Shown: positions 45,431 through 54,159, numbered from the stretch's first letter. The stretch is 64,000 bases of DNA from Lysobacter_L cavernae (GCF_042648505.1 NZ_JBHRXK010000006.1:103505-167504); one strand, 5' to 3'. The notes: generated by a model from the letters alone, not told the origin. Numbers and translations: made by a program.

Positions 45431-45450
45431 CCCGCACCTCCCTGTGCGGG
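45431..45450 (+). other. Hairpin between mlaE and mlaD
   Basis: CCCGCAC-CTCCCT-GTGCGGG forms a 7-bp stem in the 100-base mlaE-mlaD gap with no T-run after it. It may modulate downstream expression or mRNA stability. Confidence 0.5.
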
Positions 45451-45511
45451 GATTCGACTTAAACCCGCCGCGCATCCACGCGATGACGGCGCCTGATGGA
45501 ATCAAACTGGC

Positions 45512-46060
45512 ATGAGCATTCGCGCCCCCCGTATCGAATTCGCCGTCGGCGCCTTCCTGTTGCTGGCGCTGGCCTCGCTGCTGGTGCTGGCCCTGGCCTC
45601 CACCAACGGCAAGTGGGGATTCGGCGGCGATACCTACGACTTGAAGGCCCGTTTCTCGACGATCGGCGCCCTGCGCCCGAACGCGCCGATCAAGATCGGC
45701 GGCGTCGCGATCGGCCACGTCGCCAGGATCGAGGTCGACCCGGTCAAGTTCGACACCGTGGTCACCCTGGCCATCAGCAAGCGCTACGACGCGCTGCCGG
45801 GCGACACCGCCGCCAGCATCCTGACCAGCGGCCTGCTCGGCGAGAGCTACGTCAACCTCGCCCCGGGCGGCGACCCGGAGCCGCTCAAGCCCGGCGACGA
45901 GATCTACCTGACCCAGTCGGCGGTCGACCTGATCCAGCTGGTCGGCAAGTACATGTTCAGCGGCGGTGGCGGCAAGCCCGCCGACAATGCCGCCACCGAC
46001 GCCGCCCCCGCCGACAAGGCGCCCGCGGACGAGACCCCTGCCTACCTGCAGGGCCAGTAA
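45512..46060 (+). CDS. mlaD: Mla substrate-binding MCE protein
   Basis: The 182-residue protein is anchored by one N-terminal membrane helix (FAVGAFLLLALASLLVLALA) and has a single MCE domain (YDLKARFSTIGALRPNAPIKIGGV and LTSGLLGESYVNLAPGG). MlaD forms a hexameric ring on the MlaFEB complex that contacts phospholipid and MlaC. An Ala/Asp-rich C-terminus follows the domain. Length matches E. coli MlaD (183). Confidence 0.94.
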   Translation: MSIRAPRIEFAVGAFLLLALASLLVLALASTNGKWGFGGDTYDLKARFSTIGALRPNAPIKIGGVAIGHVARIEVDPVKFDTVVTLAISKRYDALPGDTAASILTSGLLGESYVNLAPGGDPEPLKPGDEIYLTQSAVDLIQLVGKYMFSGGGGKPADNAATDAAPADKAPADETPAYLQGQ

Positions 46061-46090
46061 ACCCGCCCCCTTCCCGGACGAGTTCACCCT

Positions 46091-46747
46091 ATGAAGCGCA
46101 CCGCCCTCTCCCTGGTCCTTTCCGCCGCCCTGCTCGCCGTCGCGCCTGCGGTCGCGCTGGCGCAGGCCGCCACGGCCGCGACCACCGCGCCGGCCGGTTC
46201 GCCGAGCCAGCTGGTGCTGGACAACAGCACCCGCATCCTCAGCACGCTGGAGTCGCGCCGCGCCGAGTTCACCGCCAACCGCGCCGCGCTGCGCCAGTTC
46301 GTCGCCAGCGAGTTCAACACCATCTTCGACCGCGACTACGCCGCCCGCCTGGTGCTGGGCGTGCACGGCCGCGGCGCCGCCGAGGCCGACGTCAAGCTGT
46401 TCGCCGACGCCCTCGCCGACAGCCTGATGCAGCGCTACGGCTCCTCGCTGCTCGACCTCAACAGCAAGCTCAAGGTCCGCATCAAGTCGGAAACCCCGCT
46501 GCGCGGCGGCGCCATCGTCAAGGTGTCGAGCGAATACCTGCGCCAGGGCGCGGCCGCGCCGGTGCCGGTCGACTACCTGATGCGCAAGGTCGGCACGCAG
46601 TGGAAGCTGTTCGACGTGATGGTCGAGGGCGTCAGCTTCGTGCAGACGTTCCGCAACCAGTTCGACGCGCCGCTCAAGCAGAAGTCGATCGCCCAGGTCG
46701 CCGCCGACATCAAGGCCGGCAAGCTGCAGGCCCAGGCCAGCGAGTGA
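46091..46747 (+). CDS. mlaC: Mla periplasmic phospholipid-binding protein
   Basis: The 218-residue protein has a Sec signal (ALLAVAPAVALAQ, cleavage near residue 25) and the Tol_Tol_Ttg2/MlaC fold: FVASEFNTIFDRDYAARLVLG, FADALADSLMQRYGSSLLDL and WKLFDVMVEGVSFVQTFRNQF. It shuttles phospholipid between the outer-membrane MlaA complex and MlaD. Its stop overlaps or nearly meets the mlaB start. Confidence 0.94.
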   Translation: MKRTALSLVLSAALLAVAPAVALAQAATAATTAPAGSPSQLVLDNSTRILSTLESRRAEFTANRAALRQFVASEFNTIFDRDYAARLVLGVHGRGAAEADVKLFADALADSLMQRYGSSLLDLNSKLKVRIKSETPLRGGAIVKVSSEYLRQGAAAPVPVDYLMRKVGTQWKLFDVMVEGVSFVQTFRNQFDAPLKQKSIAQVAADIKAGKLQAQASE

Positions 46748-46749
46748 GC

Positions 46750-47025
46750 ATGGCGACCGCGCACCAGGACGGTGGCACCCTCGCCTTCGCCGGCACGCTC
46801 GACCGCGCCGCCGTGGCCGGCCTGTGGACGCAGCTGCGCGCGTCGGGTGCCGGCCTGCACCGGCTCGACCTGAGCGCGGTCGACGCGGTCGACAGCGCCG
46901 GCCTGGCGCTGCTGGCCGAGCTGTGCGCCCGCGGCGAACGCCCCGATGTGATCGGCAGCCCGCCCGGCCTGGCCGAGTTGCGCGCCGCCTACCGCCTCGA
47001 CCCCGACCTCGCCTTCGCCGGCTGA
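46750..47025 (+). CDS. mlaB: Mla STAS-domain subunit
   Basis: The 91-residue STAS protein has the core LHRLDLSAVDAVDSAGLALL, where DSAG carries the conserved Ser/Thr loop. MlaB binds MlaF and is needed for transporter activity. ATG 46750 is used; a GTG at 46744 overlapping the mlaC stop (GTGA) is also possible. Spacing to mlaC is 2 bases. Confidence 0.88.
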   Translation: MATAHQDGGTLAFAGTLDRAAVAGLWTQLRASGAGLHRLDLSAVDAVDSAGLALLAELCARGERPDVIGSPPGLAELRAAYRLDPDLAFAG

Positions 47026-47068
47026 GCACGAACACTGCGTTCCGGAGACGGTCGCCCGTGCGCGACCG

Positions 47069-47082
47069 CCCCCCCCCCCCCC
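47069..47082 (+). repeat. Poly-C tract of 14 before mlaA
   Basis: Fourteen consecutive C residues end 23 bases before the mlaA ATG, in the 80-base mlaB-mlaA gap. A mononucleotide run of this length is far from chance even in GC-rich DNA and prone to slipped-strand change, or to sequencing error. Confidence 0.9.
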
Positions 47083-47105
47083 GACCCGAGCCCTACACTG
47101 CGACC

Positions 47106-48224
47106 ATGCGCCCCCACGCACTCCTCCTCGCTTTCGTGCTCGTCGGCGTGCCGCTGATCGGCCACGCCCAGATCCTCACCCGGCCGTTGTCCGGCCAGCA
47201 GCGCGTCGAGTTCGAGCGCTGCATGCAGGCGGCCGGCAAGGACGCCGCGAAGATCCGTGCCTGCGTGCGCACCACCGAAGACGGGGAACCGGTGCAAGCG
47301 CCCGCAACCGTGCCGCCGAGCGAGGCCGCACCGGCACCCTCGCCTGCCGACGAAGCCACGCCGCTGCCACCCGAACCGACGCCCGCTCCGGCAACGGAGC
47401 CGGGTGCTGCATCCGCACCGGCCGACCAGCCCACCGACGCCGAACGCGATTTCAACGCGATCTATGGCAGCCCCGACGACTACGCCGATCCGACCCTGCC
47501 CGCGCCCGCCTCGCTGCCGGCCATGTACGACCCGTGGGAGGGCTACAACCGGCAGATGCACCGCTTCAACAACGCGGTCGACCGCGGCGTCGCGCGGCCG
47601 CTCGCGCGCGGCTACGTCAAGGTGGTGCCGCGGCCGTTCCGCCTGGGCGTCAGCAACTTCTTCAACAACCTCGGCCAGCCGGTGTCGGCGGTCAACGCGC
47701 TGCTGCAGGGCAAGCCCAAGCAGGCGGCGCAGTCGCTGGGCCGGTTCGCGCTCAACTCCACGCTCGGCATCGCCGGCATCTTCGACCCGGCCAGCGACGC
47801 CAAGCTGCCCAACAAGGGCGAGGACTTCGGCCAGACCCTGGGCACCTGGGGCTGGAAGACATCGCGTTATGTCGAACTGCCGCTCTTCGGCCCGCGCACC
47901 TTGCGCGATACGCTCGGCATGCTCGGCGATGCGCCGCTGAGCCCGCTGCGCCAGGTCGAGGCCGACCGCGTGCGCATCCCGTTGCAGGGCCTGCAGCTGG
48001 TCGACGTGCGCGCGCAGCTGCTGGCCACCGACAGCCTGCGCGCAGGCGCCGAGGATGACTACACGCTGGTGCGCGACGCCTGGCTGCAGCGCCGCAACTA
48101 CCAGATCTTCGGCGACCGCCTCAACGGCGACGACGTCGACGCGCTGCCGGACTACCTGCGCGAGGAGTACAACCCGACCGTACCGGTGGATGCGATGCCG
48201 GTGATGCCGACGGATGGGGGCTGA
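47106..48224 (+). CDS. mlaA: MlaA/VacJ-family protein without a lipobox
   Basis: The 372-residue protein has the MlaA domain from about residue 140: YDPWEGYNRQMHRFNNAVDR, VPRPFRLGVSNFFNNLGQPV, LPNKGEDFGQTLGTWGW and ELPLFGPRTLRDTLG. MlaA forms a ring in the outer membrane that removes mislocalised phospholipid. Its signal (LLLAFVLVGVPLIGHAQ) ends in a type I site AHAQ, with no lipobox Cys, although MlaA/VacJ is usually a lipoprotein. Between signal and domain lies a Pro/Ala/Glu-rich linker of about 70 residues. The ATG is at 47106, 23 bases after the poly-C tract. Confidence 0.92.
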   Translation: MRPHALLLAFVLVGVPLIGHAQILTRPLSGQQRVEFERCMQAAGKDAAKIRACVRTTEDGEPVQAPATVPPSEAAPAPSPADEATPLPPEPTPAPATEPGAASAPADQPTDAERDFNAIYGSPDDYADPTLPAPASLPAMYDPWEGYNRQMHRFNNAVDRGVARPLARGYVKVVPRPFRLGVSNFFNNLGQPVSAVNALLQGKPKQAAQSLGRFALNSTLGIAGIFDPASDAKLPNKGEDFGQTLGTWGWKTSRYVELPLFGPRTLRDTLGMLGDAPLSPLRQVEADRVRIPLQGLQLVDVRAQLLATDSLRAGAEDDYTLVRDAWLQRRNYQIFGDRLNGDDVDALPDYLREEYNPTVPVDAMPVMPTDGG

Positions 48225-48248
48225 TCTTCAACGCTGCCGCTTCGCGGC

Positions 48249-48275
48249 CGTCATTCCCGCGAAGGCGGGCTCCGC
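48249..48275. repeat. Single REP-like copy
   Basis: CGTCATTCCCGCGAAGGCGG and a few further bases repeat one arm of the 3325-3439 doublet, between mlaA and the trypsin-like gene. Confidence 0.75.
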
Positions 48276-48319
48276 TCTAACTCCGCGTTAGCCTTCTTCT
48301 CATTTCTCCTAGGGGCCGG

Positions 48320-49165
48320 ATGAATCGCTATCTTCTTTTTGTGCTGCTTGCGATTTCATCCACAGCCAGCGCAATCGTTATCCGTAGTGACGTTGACGAT
48401 GCAAAATATCGGATTCCGGCGTCTGCGTTCCCGGCACTAGCAGACATGCCCGGCGAGGGGCATGGCGTGCTCATTGCGCCCCAGTGGGTTCTAACCGCAG
48501 CTCATGCAGCGCCCATGCATGATATGGAGCAAACAGTATCCATCGGCGGCGTTGAGCGCAAAGTTGAGTCCGTCATTAACTACCCAACGTATACAAGGAT
48601 GCCTGAAGCTTTGGCCAAGGAGGCGTTGGCATCTGGCGACCCCGCCAAGATTCATCAATTTCTTGCAACATCTGACGATATAGCACTGGTCAAGCTTGCG
48701 GCTCCCGTACGTGATGTCGCTCCGGTGCCGCTATATCGCGGGAACGAAGAGATCGGAAAGACCGTCCAGATCATTGGCAAAGGAGCTACCGGCAACGGAG
48801 CAGATGGGCAACTTCCCCATGGCTCGCATCGCACCATTCTGCGTCGAGCGTTCAATGCAATTACCGGGGCTGGCGCCCGCTATCTCTGGTATCAATTTGA
48901 CCCTCCTCCGTCTGGCCTGCCACTTGAGGGCGTATTGGGGAGCGGCGACAGCGGCGGCCCTGTCATGATCTACAACAATGGCACCAAGCAACTCGTAGGC
49001 CTAGGATCCTGGATCAGATCTGCGCCAGGCAATGGGTTGCAAGCCGGCCTATACGGCCAAGTCGTGTACAACGTTCGTGTTTCTCGCTACGTCAAATGGA
49101 TTGACAGCGTGATCCTTGACAAAGCATCTGAGGCGTTAGCCGAGCATCCAGGGACGTTGTTCTGA
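48320..49165 (+). CDS. Trypsin-like serine protease, exported
   Basis: The 281-residue protein has a Sec signal (FVLLAISSTASA) and the chymotrypsin-fold triad H62 (LTAAHA), D120 (DDIALVKL) and S211 (GDSGGP). Codon use is visibly less GC-rich than all neighbours, with many A/T third positions, and the gene is bordered by dispersed repeats on both sides, both signs of acquisition. There is no propeptide of usual length and only few cysteines. Family members hydrolyse proteins outside the cytoplasm. Inference: recently gained secreted protease. Confidence 0.9.
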   Translation: MNRYLLFVLLAISSTASAIVIRSDVDDAKYRIPASAFPALADMPGEGHGVLIAPQWVLTAAHAAPMHDMEQTVSIGGVERKVESVINYPTYTRMPEALAKEALASGDPAKIHQFLATSDDIALVKLAAPVRDVAPVPLYRGNEEIGKTVQIIGKGATGNGADGQLPHGSHRTILRRAFNAITGAGARYLWYQFDPPPSGLPLEGVLGSGDSGGPVMIYNNGTKQLVGLGSWIRSAPGNGLQAGLYGQVVYNVRVSRYVKWIDSVILDKASEALAEHPGTLF

Positions 49166-49566
49166 CTGCTTGCGGTTGAAAACAGAGGCTTCCGTCCGCT
49201 GTCGCGACCGGGTCACTTTTCTTTGCTGGCTCAAAGAAAAGTAACCAAAAGAAAGCGCCTTCCTCGACAAATCAGCCCCACGGCCGGTGCGGCTAAAGGG
49301 ATTTTCCGACTCGCCATCCTGGCTCGGTCGGAAAACGGCGTGCATCCATGCACGCCGCCCTTCGGGTCTGGGGACTTGGCTGGCTGATCGCAGAGACCGA
49401 TCAAATCGCCCCCCACCGTTCATCCTGAGCGTAGCGACGAAGTCGCGGGGCCTGCCCTGAGCTTGTCGAAGGGTCGAAGGATGAGCGGGCCAAGAAAAAC
49501 GAACCCAATCGATACGATTCGTAGAGCGGATCGAGACAGGTGCGTTGGGCCTGTCGCTCGGCCCCC
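49166..49566. repeat. Repeat-filled non-coding region
   Basis: This 401-base gap holds two further repeat-like stretches: a TTTTCTTTGCTGGCTCAAAG block (49217-49236) continuing into AAAGTAACCAAAAGAAAG, and an inverted TTCATCCTGAGC...GAAGGATGA pair (49419-49483). Both types are known as dispersed repeats in related genomes. No gene is visible. Confidence 0.6.
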
Positions 49567-50934
49567 TCAATCCTCGGCGTCGTCCGGCTCGGTGCCGAGC
49601 AGGCGCTGGCTCTCCTCCACCGGCAACGCCTCAACCTCGCGCAGCTTGCGCGTCAGCACGCGCGTGCGGCGCCCGGTTTCCTCGATCTTGTTACTGGCCT
49701 CGTCGAGCTTCTTCTTGACCCCGTCCAGGACCACGCCGAACTTGCCGAACTCGGTCTTGACCGCGCCCAGCGTGCGCCAGACCTCGCTGGAACGCTCCTG
49801 GATCGCCAGGGTGCGGAAGCCCATCTGGAAGCTGGTCATCAGGGCGAGCAGGGTGGTGGGGCCGGCGACGGCGATGCGCTGGTCGCGCTGCAGGGCATCG
49901 ACCAGGCCGGGGCGGCGCAGCACTTCGGCGTACAGCCCTTCGGTCGGCAGGAACAGGATCGCGAACTCGGTGGTGTGCGGCGCGGCGACGTACTTCTCGC
50001 GTATACGCGAAGCCTCGTGGCGCACGCGCCGCTCCAGCGCATCTCCGGCGGCGCGCGAAGCCTCCAGCTCGCCGCGCTCCTGCGCATCGAGCAGGCGCTC
50101 GTAGTCCTCGCGCGGAAACTTGGCGTCGATCGGCAGCCACACCGGTGCCTCGCCGCTGGAACCGGGAAAACGCACCGCGAATTCCACGCGCTCGCTGCTG
50201 CCGGGCACGGTGGCGACGTTGGCGGCGTACTGGTCCGGCGCGAACACCTGCTCCAGCAGGCCGGCCAGTTGCACCTCGCCGAACACGCCGCGTGACTTCA
50301 CGTTGGTCAGCACGCGCTGCAGGCCGCCGACGTCGGCGGCGAGCTTGTGCATGTCGCCCAGGCCCTGGTGCACCTGCGCCAGCATCGTGGTGACGTTGCC
50401 GAAGCTCTCGGTCAGCCGTGTTTCCAGCGTGGCGTGCAGTTTCTCGTCGACGGTGGCGCGCATCTGCTCGAGCTTGGCGGCGTTGTCGACCTGCAGCTCG
50501 CGCAGCTTCTGCTCCAGCGTCGCGCGCATCTCGCCGATGCGCAGCTCGTTGCGCTGGGTCATCTCGTTGAGGCGCTGACCCAGTGCATCGGCAAAGTGTT
50601 GCTGCAGCTGCGCGCCTTCGGTGCGGCCCTTGCGCGCGTCCTCGGTCAGCGCCTCGCGCAGCACGTCCAGGCGCTGGTCGGTGCGCACGGTGAGGTCGGT
50701 CAGGCGTGCGCCGAAGCCCTCGATGCGCTGCTCCTGCAGCGCCGACAGGCTGTCGAGCTGCTGGCGCAGCTCGCCGCGGCCATCGCGCTGTTCGTCGCGC
50801 AGCGCCTGCTCCAGCCGCGCGCGCAGGCTGTCCAGCGCGGCCTCCGGCTTGCGCAACAGCAACACGACGAGCAGGACGATCGCGATGACCACCGCGACCA
50901 GCAGGACGATGAGGAGCAGGGAGGCTTCAGGCAT
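49567..50934 (-). CDS. rmuC: DNA recombination protein RmuC
   Basis: The 455-residue protein has an N-terminal membrane helix (residues 5-27), a long coiled coil to about 200, and the RmuC nuclease-fold domain (LPIDAKFPREDYERLLDAQE; FAILFLPTEGLYAEVLRRPG; AGPTTLLALMTSFQMGFRTL). In E. coli RmuC limits inversions at short inverted repeats, which are plentiful in this window. A hexanucleotide tandem repeat lies just upstream of its ATG. Confidence 0.93.
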   Translation of the reverse strand: MPEASLLLIVLLVAVVIAIVLLVVLLLRKPEAALDSLRARLEQALRDEQRDGRGELRQQLDSLSALQEQRIEGFGARLTDLTVRTDQRLDVLREALTEDARKGRTEGAQLQQHFADALGQRLNEMTQRNELRIGEMRATLEQKLRELQVDNAAKLEQMRATVDEKLHATLETRLTESFGNVTTMLAQVHQGLGDMHKLAADVGGLQRVLTNVKSRGVFGEVQLAGLLEQVFAPDQYAANVATVPGSSERVEFAVRFPGSSGEAPVWLPIDAKFPREDYERLLDAQERGELEASRAAGDALERRVRHEASRIREKYVAAPHTTEFAILFLPTEGLYAEVLRRPGLVDALQRDQRIAVAGPTTLLALMTSFQMGFRTLAIQERSSEVWRTLGAVKTEFGKFGVVLDGVKKKLDEASNKIEETGRRTRVLTRKLREVEALPVEESQRLLGTEPDDAED

Positions 50935-50963
50935 GGCGTCAGTGTAGCCGGCGCGGTCTCAGC

Positions 50964-51011
50964 GACGGCGATGGCGATGGCGATGGCGATGGCGATGGCG
51001 ATGGCGATGCT
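50964..51011. repeat. GATGGC hexanucleotide tandem repeat
   Basis: Six perfect GATGGC units (50970-51005), preceded by GACGGC and followed by GATGCT, lie 30 bases upstream of the rmuC start in the short gap after the LysR gene. The number of units is likely to vary between strains. Confidence 0.9.
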
Positions 51012-51040
51012 CATGCCCATGCGCTGCATGCAACCGGGTG

Positions 51041-51982
51041 TCAGGTGCGCGGCGACAACCAATCCGGCTGCGGCTGCCAACACGCCTGCAGGAATTCGCT
51101 GAACACCCGCACCTTGGCCGGCACGTAGCGGCGTTCCGGTATCACCGCGTGCACGTCGAGGCCGGGCATCACCCAGTCGGGCATCACCGGTTCGAGCAGG
51201 CCCTCGTGCAATTCGCGGGCGACGGCGAACTCGGGCACGCGCACGATGCCGGCGCCGGCGATCGCGGCGGCCTTCAGCACCAGGCTCGAATTGGCCTCCA
51301 GGCGTGCGCCCAACGCAATGCGCACGACCTCGTCGCCGCGTGTGAACTGCCAGGTGCGGCCGACCGCGGCGAGACTGAAATGCAGGCAGTCGTGGACACC
51401 GAGCTCGTCCGGGCGGGCCGGGCGGCCGACGCGATCGAGGTAGCCCGGCGCGGCGCACAGCAGCACGCGGCTGTGGGCAAGCGTGCGCGCGACCAGGCTC
51501 GACGACTGCAGCCGGCCCAGGCGGATGGCGAGGTCGAAACTGCCCTGCACCAGGTCGTGCTCGCGGTCGTCGAGCTGCAGGTCGACGTCGACCTGCGGAT
51601 GGCGCGCGAGGAACGCGCCCAGCCATGGCGCGATGTGCAGCACGCCGAAGCTCATCGGCGCCGACACGCGCAGCCGCCCCTGGGCCAGGCCGTGGGTGCC
51701 AGCGACCGCGTCCTCGGCCGCGCGTGCCTCGGCGAAGGCGGCCTGGGCGTGGCGCAGGTAGGCCTGGCCGGCCTCGGTCAGGCTGAGCCGGCGCGTGGTC
51801 CGGTGCAGCAGCTGCGTGCCCAGGCGCCGCTCCAGCGCCGACACTTGTTTGCTGACCGCGGCCTTGGACAGGCCCAGCGCGTCGGCGGCGCGGACGAAGC
51901 TGCCGAGCTCGGCGACGCGGACGAAGGCGAGCAGGCCGGGCAGGTCGGGGACGGGTAGCTTGGCGACGGGGATTGTTGACAT
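51041..51982 (-). CDS. LysR-family transcriptional regulator
   Basis: The 313-residue protein has an N-terminal winged HTH (FVRVAELGSFVRAADALGLS, then KAAVSKQVSALERRLGTQLL) and a LysR effector domain (RLRVSAPMSFGVLHIAPWLG). It is divergent from the EamA transporter gene, separated by 86 bases that hold an imperfect inverted repeat, so it probably controls that transporter and itself. No Shine-Dalgarno sequence is apparent before ATG 51982. Confidence 0.92.
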   Translation of the reverse strand: MSTIPVAKLPVPDLPGLLAFVRVAELGSFVRAADALGLSKAAVSKQVSALERRLGTQLLHRTTRRLSLTEAGQAYLRHAQAAFAEARAAEDAVAGTHGLAQGRLRVSAPMSFGVLHIAPWLGAFLARHPQVDVDLQLDDREHDLVQGSFDLAIRLGRLQSSSLVARTLAHSRVLLCAAPGYLDRVGRPARPDELGVHDCLHFSLAAVGRTWQFTRGDEVVRIALGARLEANSSLVLKAAAIAGAGIVRVPEFAVARELHEGLLEPVMPDWVMPGLDVHAVIPERRYVPAKVRVFSEFLQACWQPQPDWLSPRT

Positions 51983-52011
51983 AAGGAAACAGTCTAGCCA
52001 CCAGCAGACCG

Positions 52012-52038
52012 ATTATCCGCGGCCCGGTGCGGCGTAAT
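52012..52038. promoter_or_regulatory. Candidate LysR operator
   Basis: An imperfect dyad ATTATCCGC (52012-52020)/GCGGCGTAAT (52029-52038) lies in the 86-base LysR-EamA divergent region. Placement and AT-flanked symmetry suit a LysR site. Confidence 0.4.
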
Positions 52039-52068
52039 TTGCGGGGCGTCCGTCCCGAAAAGCCCGCC

Positions 52069-53016
52069 ATGACCGCCTCTGCGTACCGTCTGCTGCTTAC
52101 CCTCGTCGCCGGCAGCCTGATCGGCGGCACCTACATCGTCGGCAAATTGTTGCTCGGCCAGGGGCTGTCGCCGGTGGCGGTGTCGTTCGTCCAGGTCACC
52201 GGCGCGGCCGTGCTGCTGCAGCTGGGCCTGCGCGCCCGCGGCCAGCGCGTGCCCGGCGACGGCCGCACGCGGCGCTTCTTCGTGATCGCCGCGCTGATCG
52301 CGGTGGTCGGTTCGACCCTGCTCGGCAACTGGGTGCTGGCGCGCATCCCGGCCGGCATCTTCACCCTGGTGGTGACGCTGTCGCCGCTGTTCACCTCCTG
52401 GCTCAACGCCGCGCTCGACCGCCGCTGGCCGCCGGCGACCGCACTGGCCGGCACCGCACTCGGCCTGCTCGGGGTGCTGCTGGTGCTGCTGCCGCGCGCG
52501 CAGGCGGCCGAGGCGGAGCAGGCGCTGGCGCTGTTGATCGCGCTGGCGGTGCCGGTGTTGCTGGCCACCGGCAACGTCTACCGCGCGCGCCACTGGCCGC
52601 AGGGCGTGGCCGCGCCGGTGGTCTCGGCCGGTACGTTGAGCGTGCAGGCGCTGGCGCTGCTGCCGTTGATGATCGGCCTGCAGGTGCGCGGGCAGGGCGG
52701 CAGTGCCCCGGCCGACCTCGCTGCGGCGTGGCCGTTGCTGGCGCTGCTGGTGGTGCTGACCATCGCCGCCAATGTCAGCGCCAGCGCGTTGCAGCGCGTC
52801 GCCGACAGCGTCGCGTACAGCCAGATCGGCTACGTGATCGCCCTGACCGGCATCGGCTTCGGCGCGCTGTTGTTCGGCGAGCGCCTGGGCTGGGCGTTCG
52901 CGCCGGCGGTGGGGCTGGTGTTTGCCGGCATCGTGCTGGCCAACCGCCCGGCTGCCGCGCCCCGGCGCCGGGCCGCCGTCGCCCGCAGCGCGGCCGCGCT
53001 CACGTCGCCGCGCTGA
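52069..53016 (+). CDS. EamA-family (DMT) transporter
   Basis: The 315-residue protein has ten predicted membrane segments in two EamA repeats (start LVAGSLIGGTYIVGKLLLGQ; second-half end YVIALTGIGFGALLFGERLG). ATG 52069 is chosen; the frame upstream is not coding in character. DMT carriers export amino acids, nucleotide-derived metabolites or drugs. The adjacent divergent LysR gene suggests inducible expression. Substrate unknown. Confidence 0.9.
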   Translation: MTASAYRLLLTLVAGSLIGGTYIVGKLLLGQGLSPVAVSFVQVTGAAVLLQLGLRARGQRVPGDGRTRRFFVIAALIAVVGSTLLGNWVLARIPAGIFTLVVTLSPLFTSWLNAALDRRWPPATALAGTALGLLGVLLVLLPRAQAAEAEQALALLIALAVPVLLATGNVYRARHWPQGVAAPVVSAGTLSVQALALLPLMIGLQVRGQGGSAPADLAAAWPLLALLVVLTIAANVSASALQRVADSVAYSQIGYVIALTGIGFGALLFGERLGWAFAPAVGLVFAGIVLANRPAAAPRRRAAVARSAAALTSPR

Positions 53017-53166
53017 TCGGCGATAGTCCGGCGCAGGGCATCGGGACGGCAGGCCTGAAGTCCCGATGCCTTCCGGCAGGTCCGCGCCCAACCCCGCAGC
53101 TGCCACCTTTGCTCATTGCACGACCGCGGAGTGCGCCGCGCGCTCCGATCTGTTCGAGGCTCGACC

Positions 53167-54150
53167 ATGAAGCGACTGCCCGTCCTGGTGCTGCTTGCCG
53201 CGCTCTTGACCCTGCCACCGGCGACGGCGCAGCCGGCCGCGGGAACCCTGCCGGCACGCTGGCAAACGGGCGCCGCCGACTGCACTGCGGCCACACCGCC
53301 GCTGCAAGTGCACGAATACCGGCCGGGCACCTACGTCCTGCGACAAAGCCTCTGCGCGGATTTCGAGGGGCCGTTCATGTACCTGTTGATCGGCAACCGG
53401 CAGGCGCTGCTGATCGACACCGGCGCGGTCGCCGACGCGCAGTCGATGCCGCTGGCGAAGACCGTGCTCGGCCTGTTGCCGGACGACGCCCACGGCAAGC
53501 GGCCGCTGCTGGTCGTGCACACCCACGGCCACGCCGACCACCGCGCCGGCGACGCCCAGTTCGCCGGCCTGCCGGCCACGCGCATCGCCCCCACCGATCT
53601 GGCCGGGGTGCGCCGCTTCTTCGGCTTGCCGGGCTGGCCCGATGCACGCGCCAGCGTGGACCTGGGCGGCCGCAAGATCGAGGTGATCCCCACCCCCGGC
53701 CACCACGACGCGCACCTGGCGTACTACGACCCGAGCACGGGGCTGCTGTTTTCCGGGGATTTCCTGCTGCCGGGCCGGTTGCTGATCGAAGACACCGCGA
53801 CCTACGCGGACAGCGCCCGCCGCGTCGCGACCTTGCTGCGCGATCGACCGGTCACGCACGTGCTCGGCGGCCACATCGAGCTCGATGCCGCCGGCCAGGC
53901 CTACCCGCACGGCGCCCAGCACCACCCCGACGAGCGCCGGCTGCAACTGGACAAGCGCGACCTGCTGGGCCTGCCGGCGGCGTTGGCGGCGTTCAACGGC
54001 TTCTACGCGCGCCAGCCCAACTACCTGCTCAGCCACCCGCTGCACAACCTGCTGGCGCTGGCGGCCGGCGCCTTGGCGGCGCTGCTGCTGGTGGCGTGGG
54101 CGCTGCGTCGGTGGTGGCGGCGACGGTCTGCGCACCGCGCAGGCGCTTGA
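53167..54150 (+). CDS. MBL-fold metallo-hydrolase, exported and membrane-tethered
   Basis: The 327-residue protein has a signal peptide (LLAALLTLPPATAQ), a metallo-beta-lactamase fold with H120-x-H-x-D124-H125 (HTHGHADH), a GHHDAHLAYY metal-ligand block, FSGDFLLPG with the bridging Asp, and HVLGGHIE with the last His. A C-terminal membrane helix (LLALAAGALAALLLVAWAL) and basic tail anchor it facing the periplasm. Two Cys near the N-terminus may pair. The reaction is a hydrolysis (lactone, thioester or beta-lactam) that cannot be specified. Confidence 0.88.
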   Translation: MKRLPVLVLLAALLTLPPATAQPAAGTLPARWQTGAADCTAATPPLQVHEYRPGTYVLRQSLCADFEGPFMYLLIGNRQALLIDTGAVADAQSMPLAKTVLGLLPDDAHGKRPLLVVHTHGHADHRAGDAQFAGLPATRIAPTDLAGVRRFFGLPGWPDARASVDLGGRKIEVIPTPGHHDAHLAYYDPSTGLLFSGDFLLPGRLLIEDTATYADSARRVATLLRDRPVTHVLGGHIELDAAGQAYPHGAQHHPDERRLQLDKRDLLGLPAALAAFNGFYARQPNYLLSHPLHNLLALAAGALAALLLVAWALRRWWRRRSAHRAGA

Positions 54151-54159
54151 GCCGCGACG

